A stretch of 64,000 nt of DNA from Niveispirillum cyanobacteriorum (GCF_002868735.1 NZ_CP025612.1:62001-126000); one strand, 5' to 3'. Positions 1-8,087 are shown, counted from the first letter of the stretch. Notes: generated by a model not told the origin, from the letters alone. Numbers and translations are program-made.

Positions 1-825
1 CTTAGGCACCAGCAGCGGGGTGGCGGCGCTGGTCATGTCCTCGGTCAGGCTGTCGGTCAGATAGCCCAGGGCTTTCGGCGGCGTCCGGCCGGCGCGGCGC
101 ATCCGGTCAAACACCCGCCCCGCCACACGGCGGACCTGTTCGGGCGTCACCCCGGCATCGACCCACCGGCTGGCCGTGCGGTCATCGCCCGGCACCACCA
201 CCCGCACCGTATCCGGCCCCCAGGCGGTAAGGATCGCGGCGTCAAAGGCCTGGATGAGTGCATCTGCCGGCGATGGCTCCTCCGCCGACAACGCGACCGA
301 TGGCCCGCCGCCCCGGTCAGGTCCTGAAATTTCCTCGCGCCCGCTCGCGTCTTCAGCAGCAGTAATATTCTGATATCTGGATTCTGAAACCCGCCCGCGA
401 TGCAATAGCCGATTTTCCTTTAAGTCATTGATATCGGCTAAGTCATGGCCATTTTCAGGGATTTCTTGCGGTGTTTTCGCGGCGTTTTCAGCGCGCTTTC
501 GATGGCTTTTCGCGGCACTTTCGGCAAAGGCCTCACCTTCGGCCTGATTGGGGGCCAGTTCGGCCTCCGCCCGCTCGTCGCTGATCCTGCCGTCCGGCGT
601 GCGGTACAGGCGACCGGCAGCAAGCAACTGATCGCGAAGCGCCCGCCACTTGCGGACGGAACAGCCGCAGAATCGCGCGATATAGCCCTCATCGTCATCG
701 ACCGGGCCACCATGCAGGTAGATCAGGTCGATGACGACATTGTAGGCGCCCTTTTCTTCCAGGGTGAGTTTCATCATCCCGGTCAGGGCATCCTTGGGGT
801 TTCGCTTGTACCAGGGACGAGCCAT
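1..825 (-). CDS. DUF1376 (YdaU-type) phage protein, 3' end outside window
   Basis: The reading frame opens at ATG 825 and stays open for 275 codons to the window edge, so the C-terminus is missing. The N-terminus starts MARPWYKRNPKDALTGM and continues with TLEEKGAY, a DLIYLHGG stretch and a wHTH-like segment ending RTPDGRISDERAEAEL. This matches the DUF1376 family, short proteins found in phage replication regions. A charged linker follows residue 100, then a second conserved part (RVFDRMRRAGRTPPKALGYL) that may be a replication-associated C-terminal domain. The ribosome binding site GAGGGC lies 5-10 bases before the start. It is the last visible gene of the leftward operon, 7 bp after its neighbour. 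Confidence 0.85.
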   Translation of the reverse strand, partial: MARPWYKRNPKDALTGMMKLTLEEKGAYNVVIDLIYLHGGPVDDDEGYIARFCGCSVRKWRALRDQLLAAGRLYRTPDGRISDERAEAELAPNQAEGEAFAESAAKSHRKRAENAAKTPQEIPENGHDLADINDLKENRLLHRGRVSESRYQNITAAEDASGREEISGPDRGGGPSVALSAEEPSPADALIQAFDAAILTAWGPDTVRVVVPGDDRTASRWVDAGVTPEQVRRVAGRVFDRMRRAGRTPPKALGYLTDSLTEDMTSAATPLLVPK

Positions 826-832
826 CTTGCCC

Positions 833-1060
833 TCAGCGCGGAATATCGTAACCTGTCTCGCATACGAGATGCTGAAACGGATCAACCGGTGGCATCGGCG
901 GGCGGTGCGGCCCCACCACTTGCACCGCTTTCAGAATGATGAATTCCTGGTCTGGCTTGGCCTTGGCCAGTCGTTCAACCTCCGCCGATACGGTATGCCA
1001 GTCGTCATACCGACCAAAGCGCGGGCCACCCCCTTCCAGAATCACATAGAAGAGGCCCAT
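833..1060 (-). CDS. Small phage protein, 75 aa, unknown function
   Basis: I place the start at ATG 1060 because GGAGG lies 6 bases upstream and the start is one base after the stop of the upstream gene; the frame itself extends further upstream. The product begins MGLFYVILEGGGPRFGRYDD and is a soluble, mixed-charge protein without signal peptide or membrane segment. It resembles no family I can name. Its place between two phage genes in one operon supports it as a real gene. Confidence 0.6.
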   Translation of the reverse strand: MGLFYVILEGGGPRFGRYDDWHTVSAEVERLAKAKPDQEFIILKAVQVVGPHRPPMPPVDPFQHLVCETGYDIPR

Positions 1061-1061
1061 G

Positions 1062-1499
1062 TCACGCCTCCGACGCAGGAACAAATCGAACAGGGCCATC
1101 AACGAAAATCGCGCCGGAAATAGTCTTTCCCTTGCCAAACGTCTCCGACCAAGCATCGCTGATCATCTCAACCTGCCGCTGATGCTGGGCCTGGATTTCC
1201 TCCGCGATGGCGTCAAGGCGCGACAGCATGTCGACGGCGCGGGCATCCAGCCCGTATCGGCTCCACCCCCATTGCGTATACAGGTCGTAAGCGATCAGAA
1301 AGCCGTTACAGTCTTTCCGTTGCGCCCGCACTGATACTATCGGCTCGGCCAAGTTGCTGGTGTCGCCCTGATTAACGGGCGGCGGAAGAATGCCCCAATC
1401 CATCATGCCCTTGACCACGATCCGGGCCGCCTGCGTGACGAACAGCGGGTCGATCTTGTTGGGGGCGGCGCTGCCGCCCCCGTCCTTCACGGATGCCAT
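1062..1499 (-). CDS. Hypothetical phage protein, 145 aa
   Basis: The start ATG 1499 has GGAGG placed 6-10 bases upstream. The protein has a low-complexity N-terminus (MASVKDGGGSAAPNKIDP) and a predicted helical C-terminal half with QAQHQRQVEMISDAWSETFG. No membrane segment or recognised motif is visible. It precedes the 75-residue gene by one base, so the two are probably translated together. I do not recognise the family. Confidence 0.65.
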   Translation of the reverse strand: MASVKDGGGSAAPNKIDPLFVTQAARIVVKGMMDWGILPPPVNQGDTSNLAEPIVSVRAQRKDCNGFLIAYDLYTQWGWSRYGLDARAVDMLSRLDAIAEEIQAQHQRQVEMISDAWSETFGKGKTISGAIFVDGPVRFVPASEA

Positions 1500-1648
1500 G
1501 ATGATCCTCCTGGCAGCGCTCTATCGCGCTGCGTGAAGCGTTTCGTGTCGATGTCATAGGTCGGGTTGCCGGCCAGGATTTGGCTGACGGCCATGCCTGC
1601 GGTGGCGAGGGTCACGGCTGGGCTTTGGTCAGTCCGTGGACAGGCCAT
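1487..1648 (-). CDS. Possible small ORF upstream of the 145-aa gene
   Basis: A 53-codon frame starting at ATG 1648 ends 13 bases inside the next gene. The sequence (for example MAVSQILAGNPTYDIDTKRF) has a protein-like composition, and its 3' end contains the ribosome binding site of the 145-residue gene, as expected for translational coupling. There is no clear Shine-Dalgarno sequence for this frame and no family match, so it may not be translated. Confidence 0.35.
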   Translation of the reverse strand: MACPRTDQSPAVTLATAGMAVSQILAGNPTYDIDTKRFTQRDRALPGGSSWHP

Positions 1649-1738
1649 GACGCCGCTGTTACGATCCTTCGAGCAATTGAACAACCATGCCGCGCAGCCA
1701 ACCGGCACGCAGGCACCAGCACGGGGCGGGAAAGCAGC

Positions 1739-2125
1739 ATGCGCAATGTTTCGGTTGGCCTGATCTGCCTTGGCGTGCTTCTGATCCTGGGTGGCTGGAT
1801 CGTCAGTCCCAGCGAGCCCTACAGCACGACGGTCACGCTGCACCGTCTGTTCACGAAACTGTCTCTGATCCTGACAGGCGGCTTTGCCTGCGTCACCGGG
1901 GCGGTGACCTTGCTGGTATCGGATCGGGCCGCCACTCAGCCCACGCCGATGGCTCCGCCCGCCGCAACTTTGATCGGCACTGAAATGCAGAACCCCGACA
2001 GACCGACAGCCACACAGGCGCAGGCCAAACCGGGCGGCATGCACGAGTCCGACAAACTGATGGGAATCACCGTCCTCGCGCTGGTGTTGTTGGGGCTGGC
2101 CGCAGCCCTTTTCACGCGGGGTTAA
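1739..2125 (+). CDS. Small inner-membrane protein, opposite strand in leftward operon
   Basis: The 128-residue product starts at ATG 1739 behind GCGGGAAAG. It has a hydrophobic segment at about residues 4-22, a second at about 38-58 (LSLILTGGFACVTGAVTLLV) and a third at the C-terminus (LMGITVLALVLLGLAAALF), joined by a Pro/Ala-rich linker. It is predicted to sit in the cytoplasmic membrane. It is the only rightward gene among leftward ones, inserted between the MT-A70 gene and the 145-residue gene, which is the arrangement of a phage moron expressed on its own. Function is unknown. Confidence 0.6.
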   Translation: MRNVSVGLICLGVLLILGGWIVSPSEPYSTTVTLHRLFTKLSLILTGGFACVTGAVTLLVSDRAATQPTPMAPPAATLIGTEMQNPDRPTATQAQAKPGGMHESDKLMGITVLALVLLGLAAALFTRG

Positions 2126-2175
2126 CGCCCGTGTGGGCGTCTGTGTTTCTGGGTGGAGATAGGCAATCGGCCGGG

Positions 2176-2757
2176 TCATGCCGCCACCCCATCAAACTTC
2201 CCGGCCTCAGCGCCCCAGCAGTCCCAGCCCGGACGGCCTTCCCGGCTGAACAGATCGGCCTTGGCCGTGCCCGGAAGGGCGCGGTCCAGCATCTGGCGCA
2301 TTTCTTCCGTCTTGCGGCTATGCTCGCGGCGCTGGGCCAGGATCAGGTTGCGTTCGGTCCTGCGCCATCCCAGCGGCATCCGCCCCCGCTTGGCGATGAT
2401 GAACGGCTCACAGGCGTCGCGGGCCACATAGCCCGTGCCAAAGCAGGGCAGGCCCTCAACCGTGATCTTGGCCCAGGACCCTCCGCTGGACGGCTCAAAC
2501 CCCCAGGCACGCACCAGATCGACATGCGCGCCGATGGCCACCAGCGGCCAGGTACACCACAGGATCAGGATGGCCCCATCCCGGTGCGCCAGATCGGCCA
2601 CGGGCAGCGCCTTGATATCGTCCATGGTCATGCAGCCATAATGCTGGCTGGCGCTCTTGCCCTGCCCCTTGTCGGAATAGGTGTCAAAGCTCCAGGGCGG
2701 GTCCGCCAGGATTACGCGATATCCGCCCAGCGTCATTGGGTGGAGGGGATGGGTCAT
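2176..2757 (-). CDS. MT-A70 family adenine-specific DNA methyltransferase
   Basis: The 193-residue protein has the catalytic motif DPPW at about residues 19-22 (RVILADPPWSFDTY), followed by ILILWCTWPLV and GFEPSSGGSWAKIT, the order typical of MT-A70 methylases. Known members transfer methyl groups from S-adenosylmethionine to N6 of adenine. Such enzymes are common in phages, where they often protect phage DNA from host restriction. The start overlaps the stop of the upstream nuclease-like gene by 4 bases. The target sequence cannot be read from the sequence. Confidence 0.88.
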   Translation of the reverse strand: MTHPLHPMTLGGYRVILADPPWSFDTYSDKGQGKSASQHYGCMTMDDIKALPVADLAHRDGAILILWCTWPLVAIGAHVDLVRAWGFEPSSGGSWAKITVEGLPCFGTGYVARDACEPFIIAKRGRMPLGWRRTERNLILAQRREHSRKTEEMRQMLDRALPGTAKADLFSREGRPGWDCWGAEAGKFDGVAA

Positions 2758-3566
2758 GCGGCCTCTCCCGCATCGGTCGCCGCACCCTGGGCCGCGCCTT
2801 GGGCCGCGGGCGCAAACGCCGTCAGGGCCGCCTGAATATCGGCATTCATGCCCGTCAACTGTTGCGAAAGCCGGGCCAGCCCGTCATAGGTGCGGGTAAC
2901 GCCCGACCGCAGAACCACGGCGACGGCCCGAACCACATCTTCATTGCTGAAGAATGTTAGGTCGGGATGGATGGCCTGCAGCTTCTGCTTGATCTGTCGC
3001 CACTCGCGCAGTTCGTAACCCGCTTCGCTTCTGGCCGCCTGAACCGCCCGCTCGGTATTGGCGCGCTCCGCTTCCTGTGCATCCTGGCGGGCCTTGTTCA
3101 ACAGGCTGGCAAGGCTGTCCTTGTCCATGGGCCGTGCAGCGGCGCGCACCATGGCCGCCATGAAAGTGCGATCCAGCGGTGCTGCCGGGGTTTGCATGGG
3201 CTGCTTGCGGGTGAACAGCTTGTCACCCTTCAGTTCAATCAGGCCCCATGCCGTCGGCAATTCATCAACCGGCACCACGCCGGCGGGTGCGACGATGCTG
3301 AACAGGTCCAGATACCGCGCCAGTTCCTCTGCCTTTGCCGGCTCTTTCAACTCGCGACGCCAGTCGGCCCGCGACACCTTGATTTCCAGACCATGCAGGG
3401 TCAGGCCCCGCGACGGCCACAGGCTCATGCAGACGCAGTCCAGATGGCGGCGGGCATTATGGCCGGTGGCGGCCGCCACCTCCCAACCCAGGGCATACTC
3501 GCTTTCGGGATAGGTGCGACGGATTGCGGCCCTTATGTCGGCGGCGGTGACAGGTGCGGCGGTCAT
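2754..3566 (-). CDS. MmcB-like PD-(D/E)XK nuclease-fold protein
   Basis: I choose ATG 3566 (MTAAPVTAADIRAAI), which overlaps the previous stop by 4 bases; the frame extends upstream but without phage-like spacing. The N-terminal 120 residues hold DCVCMSLWPSRG followed by GLEIKVSRADWRREL, an acidic residue then E-x-K arrangement seen in the MmcB-like branch of the PD-(D/E)XK fold. The remaining 150 residues are helical and rich in Ala, Glu and Arg. Known relatives act in DNA repair. The domain is recognised from the E-x-K motif alone, so activity is not certain. Confidence 0.65.
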   Translation of the reverse strand: MTAAPVTAADIRAAIRRTYPESEYALGWEVAAATGHNARRHLDCVCMSLWPSRGLTLHGLEIKVSRADWRRELKEPAKAEELARYLDLFSIVAPAGVVPVDELPTAWGLIELKGDKLFTRKQPMQTPAAPLDRTFMAAMVRAAARPMDKDSLASLLNKARQDAQEAERANTERAVQAARSEAGYELREWRQIKQKLQAIHPDLTFFSNEDVVRAVAVVLRSGVTRTYDGLARLSQQLTGMNADIQAALTAFAPAAQGAAQGAATDAGEAA

Positions 3567-4285
3567 GCCGGCACCTCGGGTGCGGGCATGATGGCGAAGT
3601 GCTTCTCCACGTTCGACGTGCTGAGTGCGTGCCCAGCTTCCCAGAGGTCGTGCTTGTCGACCCAAGCAGTGATGATGCGGTGCAGGTCGGCCTGCAGAGT
3701 GTCGTCGGAGGCAAGGGCCTCGAAAATCTCGTCGGACAGATCGTGCTTGCGCGGGTCACTCACCGCCACCTGGGTGGCAAGAATGGGGTCGCCAGCACGG
3801 ACAATCGCCGCTGAGATCGCGGCGCGGCACTGCGCGTCCATATCCTCATGATCAGCAATCCAGGCCCGGGTAAATGCCTCGGACAGTTCCCCCTCAAAGT
3901 CGGCGTCTTGATTGCAGTCGGCCAAGTATGCCGTCAGGTGGTCGAACACCTCGCCGCCGTTGATCAGGGCATCAGCCGCCGCTTCGTTCAACTCGCCATG
4001 AACGTGCATGCGAATGCGCCTTACCTCGCCGACCTCAAAGCTGTCGTCGTCGCCGTGATATTCGCGGGCGGCTTTGAGCGCGGCATCGCGCGTCGGAAAG
4101 TCGATCTCCCAGACGCCCCCATGCGTTGAGAAGCCGAACATGGGTTTCGCCGTTGCCACGGCTGGCGCGACCTCCACCACCGGCACGGCAGCGGGCGCAG
4201 GCGGCGCAGGGATAAAGGCCATCGCTGCAACAGAAGCGGCCCCGCCAAGAAATGCGCGTCGGGATACCTGTGCGTCGTGCGTCAT
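3563..4285 (-). CDS. Protein with twin-arginine-like signal, unknown function
   Basis: The 240-residue product starts MTHDAQVSRRAFLGGAASV, a good match to a twin-arginine signal (SRRAFLGG) followed by a hydrophobic stretch and a Pro/Ala-rich region ending near residue 33. This predicts export by Tat or, if uncleaved, membrane anchoring. The mature part is acidic (EYHGDDDSFEVGEV, ADCNQDADFEGELSEAF) and not recognised. It is unusual to find such a gene between two DNA-metabolism genes; both junctions overlap by 4 bases, so it belongs to the operon. Confidence 0.65.
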   Translation of the reverse strand: MTHDAQVSRRAFLGGAASVAAMAFIPAPPAPAAVPVVEVAPAVATAKPMFGFSTHGGVWEIDFPTRDAALKAAREYHGDDDSFEVGEVRRIRMHVHGELNEAAADALINGGEVFDHLTAYLADCNQDADFEGELSEAFTRAWIADHEDMDAQCRAAISAAIVRAGDPILATQVAVSDPRKHDLSDEIFEALASDDTLQADLHRIITAWVDKHDLWEAGHALSTSNVEKHFAIMPAPEVPA

Positions 4286-4773
4286 CCCATAACCCTCCCC
4301 GTCATCGGCACCTTGAAGGACCGCAACACATTCTCAACCTCGGCCACGGAACGGCAGGTAGCCACCCAGCAGCCGGCCACGCGCAGCGCTTCCTGCGTGA
4401 CTTTCTGCGCCTGGCTCAGCTGCCCCCGCTTCGTACCGGCTTCGTCATCGGCGTCGGTCTTCAGCTCGATCCAAAGGACACGGGCGCGGTCGATCACCAG
4501 GATGTCCGGCACCCCAGCTTTCAGGCCCATGGCCTTGAGTTGGCCCCCACGCGCCTTGCCGCCACCGCCGGCCGGAAACGCCGTCCAGAAGGTGCGCGGA
4601 TCGGTCAGCACCAGGGTCAGGAACTCGGCCACGGCCTTTTGCAGATCCTGCTCCGGTGCCCGGCGCGGACGCGGCGCGCGGCCCGCACGGCGGATCGTAT
4701 TCGCGGCCTCGCGCTGCATCTGCTGGATCAGCGCGGCGGCGTTGCGGGCCAGGGTCGATGGCTGGGGCTTCAT
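4282..4773 (-). CDS. VRR-NUC domain nuclease
   Basis: The 163-residue protein carries GLKAGVPDILVIDRARVLWIE with the D-x(n)-E-x-K core (PDILVID then WIELKT), followed by GQLSQAQK, the signature of the VRR-NUC branch of PD-(D/E)XK nucleases. In phages these stand-alone domains are usually near replication genes and are thought to process branched or structured DNA. It overlaps both neighbours by 4 bases. A basic N-terminal helix (residues 1-55) is probably a DNA-binding extension. Confidence 0.88.
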   Translation of the reverse strand: MKPQPSTLARNAAALIQQMQREAANTIRRAGRAPRPRRAPEQDLQKAVAEFLTLVLTDPRTFWTAFPAGGGGKARGGQLKAMGLKAGVPDILVIDRARVLWIELKTDADDEAGTKRGQLSQAQKVTQEALRVAGCWVATCRSVAEVENVLRSFKVPMTGRVMG

Positions 4774-5018
4774 GTGGCTTGACCCCCAGCCTTGGCAGGT
4801 TCAACCGGCGACAAAACAGCACAAAGGTCCAGCACACGGGCCCAGCGACACAGCTGCTCCAGATCGGGCGCGGTATGAGCGCTTTCCCATGAATGCACCG
4901 TGCGCTCCGATACGCCGATCAGGGCCGCAACTTCTTTCTGGCTGCGCCCGGCTTCTGCCCGCGCGCGCCGCAGCTTGCCCAGAATGGTGAGGCTGTCCTT
5001 ATCCGCGCCCATGGTCAT
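4770..5018 (-). CDS. XRE-type helix-turn-helix protein
   Basis: The 82-residue product is little more than one helix-turn-helix domain: LRRARAEAGRSQKEVAALIG followed by VSERTVHSWESAHTAPDLEQ, the standard XRE pattern. It presumably binds DNA as a dimer and regulates part of the element. Start and stop each overlap the neighbour by 4 bases. Its target is unknown; it is separate from the CI/Cro pair at 7.9-8.9 kb. Confidence 0.8.
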   Translation of the reverse strand: MTMGADKDSLTILGKLRRARAEAGRSQKEVAALIGVSERTVHSWESAHTAPDLEQLCRWARVLDLCAVLSPVEPAKAGGQAT

Positions 5019-5278
5019 TCGATCCCCAGCGCGGCCTTGTACAGCTCCAGCAGGCTGTCCATTTCCTGCCGGTCTTCCTTTTCCATCGCGCGGATGCGGA
5101 TGATCTGGCGCATGACCTTGGTGTCAAACCCGGTACCCTTGGCCTCGGCATAAATGTCTTTGATATCGTCCTGGATACCCTTCTTCTCCTCCTCCAGGCG
5201 CTCAATACGCTCCACAAAGGACCGGAGACGGTCAGCGGCAATGCCGCCCACATCCTGACTGGTTGCTGCATCGCTCAT
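5015..5278 (-). CDS. GapR family (DUF2312) nucleoid protein
   Basis: The 87-residue product matches the GapR family over its full length: RLRSFVERIERLEEEKKGI, then DIYAEAKGTGFDTKVMRQII and a C-terminal RQEMDSLLELYKAALG. GapR is an alphaproteobacterial protein that clamps overtwisted AT-rich DNA ahead of replication and transcription. The start at ATG 5278 is supported by GAGGA upstream and by family length; the frame runs further 5' without support. In this operon it lies with nucleases, so a role in phage DNA replication or transcription is plausible but inferred. Confidence 0.88.
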   Translation of the reverse strand: MSDAATSQDVGGIAADRLRSFVERIERLEEEKKGIQDDIKDIYAEAKGTGFDTKVMRQIIRIRAMEKEDRQEMDSLLELYKAALGIE

Positions 5279-5288
5279 AGTGCGATCC

Positions 5289-6998
5289 TCAATAGCTGGG
5301 GCGGCGACCGGTGCCGGCGCTGCTGTAGACGGGGATGCCGGCGGCGGTGCTGTCCGTGGGGGCGGCATAGCCGGGCTTGTCGGCGCGGGTGATCTGTCCT
5401 GCCGCCACGCGGCGCTCAATCTCGGCCCGCAACTCCGGACTGACATCGCGGGCTGTGGGCGTCTTGGCGGCCGGGGACGGGCGGCGCTCGTAGATGCCGG
5501 TATTCATGTTGGGGCGGGGATTGATCGCACCTTTGGCAATCGCCGGCGGCTCGGTCCTGGTGATCGCCTTCGGGGCTGCCGGAATCGGTGCGGGCTTCGC
5601 CGCGACGACAGGCGCCACCTTGGGTGCTGCCGCCTTGGGCGCTGGCACTTCCTTCCCCTTGCGGATTGGCCCCTGCGACCAGGGCGTGGACCTGCCATCG
5701 GCCATGATGAACTGGCGGCGCATGTTCCCGACCTTGCCGACATGCTCCATGCGGCCCCAGCCATCCTCCCGCAGGACCTTCAGGACGTCCGGCGTGTTGC
5801 AGGGATGCATGTTGAGCGCCTGCCCGATCTCGACATTGCTGGGCACGGGCGTCTGCTCCTCGACACAGCGCAGCAGGATGGCGGCCAGCTTGTCCTTGCG
5901 GCGCGTGCCGGCGGGATCGACGATCGCCGCCTCTTCCGCCCGGCGCGCATTGGAGGCCGCCATATTCTCGGTGACGGGCCGGGCCGGCGGCTTCGGCTCG
6001 GGCAGCGGCGGCAGGGCGCTGGTGCGCCCATCCCACAGCGTGACCTGCCGCACCGGGGGCTGACCGCGCAGGATCGGATATTCGGGCCGTGGAGTGATGG
6101 TGCAGAAGCCCAGCCGCTTCAACATGGTGAAACAGCCGGAGATGGAGGCAACGTCGCCGCAGGCAGACCAGGATCCGTTGTACCGCGCCTTCAGCCAGGC
6201 CAGACAGCCATGCAGGCCCGGCATTACCTCGCCCGCCTCGACAATCTCCACGGCCAGCGTGGCGCAATGATCCAGATGCCGGGGCCCGTCGCGCACAACA
6301 CCACCGGGCCATACCCCCCCCTGGGCCGGCGCGACACCGATGGGTGCGCCGGCCACGTCCGGGGCGTGTCCGGTATCGGCCTGTTGGGTCACATGATTGT
6401 CCTCCGGCATGCGCGCGGGCGCGGAATTCAATCCAGCCTCCACCAAACCGCCATCGTCATTTCGGGTCTGGATCGCGCTGGCCGGTACCTCGCCGGCGCT
6501 GGGAAGCGGTGCAATCACTTGATCACACCACGGGGTTTCTCGGCCCTGCGCATCCACGATCTGGCGACCAAAGGTGCCAGAGGCGGAACAGCCGCGGTGC
6601 CGAAGGGTCCAGCCTTCGACGCTGGCAATGCGGCTCAACAGCTTTGAGGCGCGGCGGCCGGCGGCATCCGTATCAGGGTCGGAGAAACCCAGGGCGCGGG
6701 CTACGACCGGATTGCCCTGCAAGGGCTCCCCCCGGTCAAGCAGCCCTTGGAAATAGGCTCTCGCTTCTTCGGTCTTGGTGCCGGGCTGAATGGGCCGTGG
6801 CGGGCCCTTATGGGCGCGCCGCCTTTCCCGGACATTCTCAACGGGTGCGGCGGCGGGCGCATCCATGGCAACGGCCAGAACCCAGCGCGCCAGCATGTCC
6901 AATTGCTCAACGGCGCTGCCGGACGGAAGGATGGCCCCACTGCGCAGCGCGGCGCAGGCCAGATCGCGGCGAATGGCGATGTGAAGGGGGATGTCCAT
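5289..6998 (-). CDS. 569-aa protein with three similar winged-helix-like modules
   Basis: No known family is recognised. Three segments, about residues 75-158, 242-328 and 365-442, share an order of elements: a helical part, a helix-turn-helix-like part around GNPVVARALGF, WSACGDVASISG or VPSNVEIGQALN, a G-W or G-F turn, and a terminal strand pair ending in GRETPW, DGRTSA or DGRSTPW. They look like diverged copies of one winged-helix-like domain. Linkers are rich in Pro and Ala, and the C-terminus (445-569) is low-complexity. A DNA-binding or replication-organising role is inferred from this layout and from its position upstream of gapR. Confidence 0.7.
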   Translation of the reverse strand: MDIPLHIAIRRDLACAALRSGAILPSGSAVEQLDMLARWVLAVAMDAPAAAPVENVRERRRAHKGPPRPIQPGTKTEEARAYFQGLLDRGEPLQGNPVVARALGFSDPDTDAAGRRASKLLSRIASVEGWTLRHRGCSASGTFGRQIVDAQGRETPWCDQVIAPLPSAGEVPASAIQTRNDDGGLVEAGLNSAPARMPEDNHVTQQADTGHAPDVAGAPIGVAPAQGGVWPGGVVRDGPRHLDHCATLAVEIVEAGEVMPGLHGCLAWLKARYNGSWSACGDVASISGCFTMLKRLGFCTITPRPEYPILRGQPPVRQVTLWDGRTSALPPLPEPKPPARPVTENMAASNARRAEEAAIVDPAGTRRKDKLAAILLRCVEEQTPVPSNVEIGQALNMHPCNTPDVLKVLREDGWGRMEHVGKVGNMRRQFIMADGRSTPWSQGPIRKGKEVPAPKAAAPKVAPVVAAKPAPIPAAPKAITRTEPPAIAKGAINPRPNMNTGIYERRPSPAAKTPTARDVSPELRAEIERRVAAGQITRADKPGYAAPTDSTAAGIPVYSSAGTGRRPSY

Positions 6999-7001
6999 CT
7001 C

Positions 7002-7499
7002 TCACCCCGCCTTCACAAGCTCGATGGAAACGACGTCGCCCTGGGCCGGCGGCTCCACCGCATCGCGAAGGGCGACGGCGCGGTCGATCACCTCCTGCGC
7101 CTCCCGTGCGATGTTGCGCCGCTCATGCAACTCTAGCCGGCCATCCTCCATGGCGCGCGTCACGGCGCCCGTCAGGTCGCCGACCTCCGCGCACAGGTGC
7201 AGCATGCGACGGTCGAGGGGTATGGGGGCTGTCTCGCGGCGAAGGCCTGACAGGATCGCCTCAACCTGCGCCTTGGCATGCGAGACAAAGACGGCGGGAT
7301 ATCCCCGCGCCGAAAGCAGCGCGTCCAGCTTGGCCGCATCCTCCAGCGTCAGGCGGGCCGCCTGATTGGGGTTGCTCTGCTTGGCAAGGGTGTTGCGCAG
7401 CATGCCAACCGATTCCAGGTCGGCGTCAGACAAGACGTGCAGCGCCTTGTCCAGGTGATCCTCAATGCTGCCGGGTTTGCGGTGGACGGCCATGTCCAA
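7002..7499 (-). CDS. Phage CII/CP76-like regulatory protein
   Basis: The 165-residue protein has an N-terminal helical segment (DHLDKALHVLSDADLESV) and a C-terminal pattern LHLCAEVGDLTGAVTRAMED followed by RLELHERRNIAREAQEVIDR, which resembles the Phage_CP76 (CII) family of P2-like and lambdoid regulators. Such proteins regulate early leftward or integrase transcription. It lies 3 bases before the 569-residue gene. The assignment rests on the C-terminal pattern only. Confidence 0.55.
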   Translation of the reverse strand: MDMAVHRKPGSIEDHLDKALHVLSDADLESVGMLRNTLAKQSNPNQAARLTLEDAAKLDALLSARGYPAVFVSHAKAQVEAILSGLRRETAPIPLDRRMLHLCAEVGDLTGAVTRAMEDGRLELHERRNIAREAQEVIDRAVALRDAVEPPAQGDVVSIELVKAG

Positions 7500-7591
7500 A
7501 TTTCCCCAATCGGTTGGATTTGTCGGATGACGCGGGCGGCGTCATAACGGAAACACAGAAACCCGGACGTGGCGGACAGACCGATGCAGCC

Positions 7592-7816
7592 CTACTCCAC
7601 CATCACCAGCGCGCATTCCGGCCCGGCGCAACGCTGCTCAGGCGGCATGCGACAGGTGCGGCCATGGGCGCAGGAACGTTGCTGGCGCTCTTGGCGCAGA
7701 GCCGCGTCTTTGGCTTCCAGCCGGCGCGTATCTTCGAAGGTAAATCCCCTGATGATATTGCCGATGAAGGGCCGGAGGTCCGGGGCGCGGAAGGCGGACT
7801 CAGACTGTTCAGGCAT
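7592..7816 (-). CDS. Small cysteine-rich protein, 74 aa
   Basis: The product starts MPEQSESAFRAPDLRPF and ends with a cysteine-rich tail (CAHGRTCRMPPEQRC, CAGPEC) with five Cys and one His, possibly one zinc site. A GGGGGTG sequence 6-12 bases before ATG 7816 serves as ribosome binding site. It lies between the CII-like gene and the Cro-like gene in the early leftward transcript. Function unknown. Confidence 0.55.
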   Translation of the reverse strand: MPEQSESAFRAPDLRPFIGNIIRGFTFEDTRRLEAKDAALRQERQQRSCAHGRTCRMPPEQRCAGPECALVMVE

Positions 7817-7860
7817 AGCGACACCCCCGAAACCGGAAAGAAATTGCGGGATTGGATGGG

Positions 7861-8076
7861 TCAGGGCGCGCCGGTGTGGACCGCGGCCTCGACCTTGCCC
7901 TGCATGAACGTTTCGACCCGCACTCGGGTGGAGCGACGCAACTCGCGCCCATCCCGCAGGTCAAAGACCAGCCGCGGGTCATTCACAGAAGACGTGCCAA
8001 AGGCGGTCGCGGTCATCCCGCGATCTGCCATGAAGCGCTCAATCTCGCTGAGTATGGGATCGTTGCCGGTGCTCAT
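7861..8076 (-). CDS. Cro-like small DNA-binding protein
   Basis: The 71-residue product (ILSEIERFMADRGMTATAFG, then NDPRLVFDLRDGRELRRSTR) fits a small helix-turn-helix protein of the type often found opposite S24 repressors in alphaproteobacterial phages. It is the first gene of the leftward operon and starts 12 bases from the first operator-like site. Acting as Cro-equivalent against the divergent CI gene is inferred from this position. The family is recognised only by pattern. Confidence 0.65.
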   Translation of the reverse strand: MSTGNDPILSEIERFMADRGMTATAFGTSSVNDPRLVFDLRDGRELRRSTRVRVETFMQGKVEAAVHTGAP

Positions 8077-8087
8077 GCGGGGAAGAT

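Noticed and set aside
7021-7045. Further parS-like site in the prophage (CGACGTCGC)
   Set aside because: Only nine bases of the core are present and flanks do not continue the palindrome.
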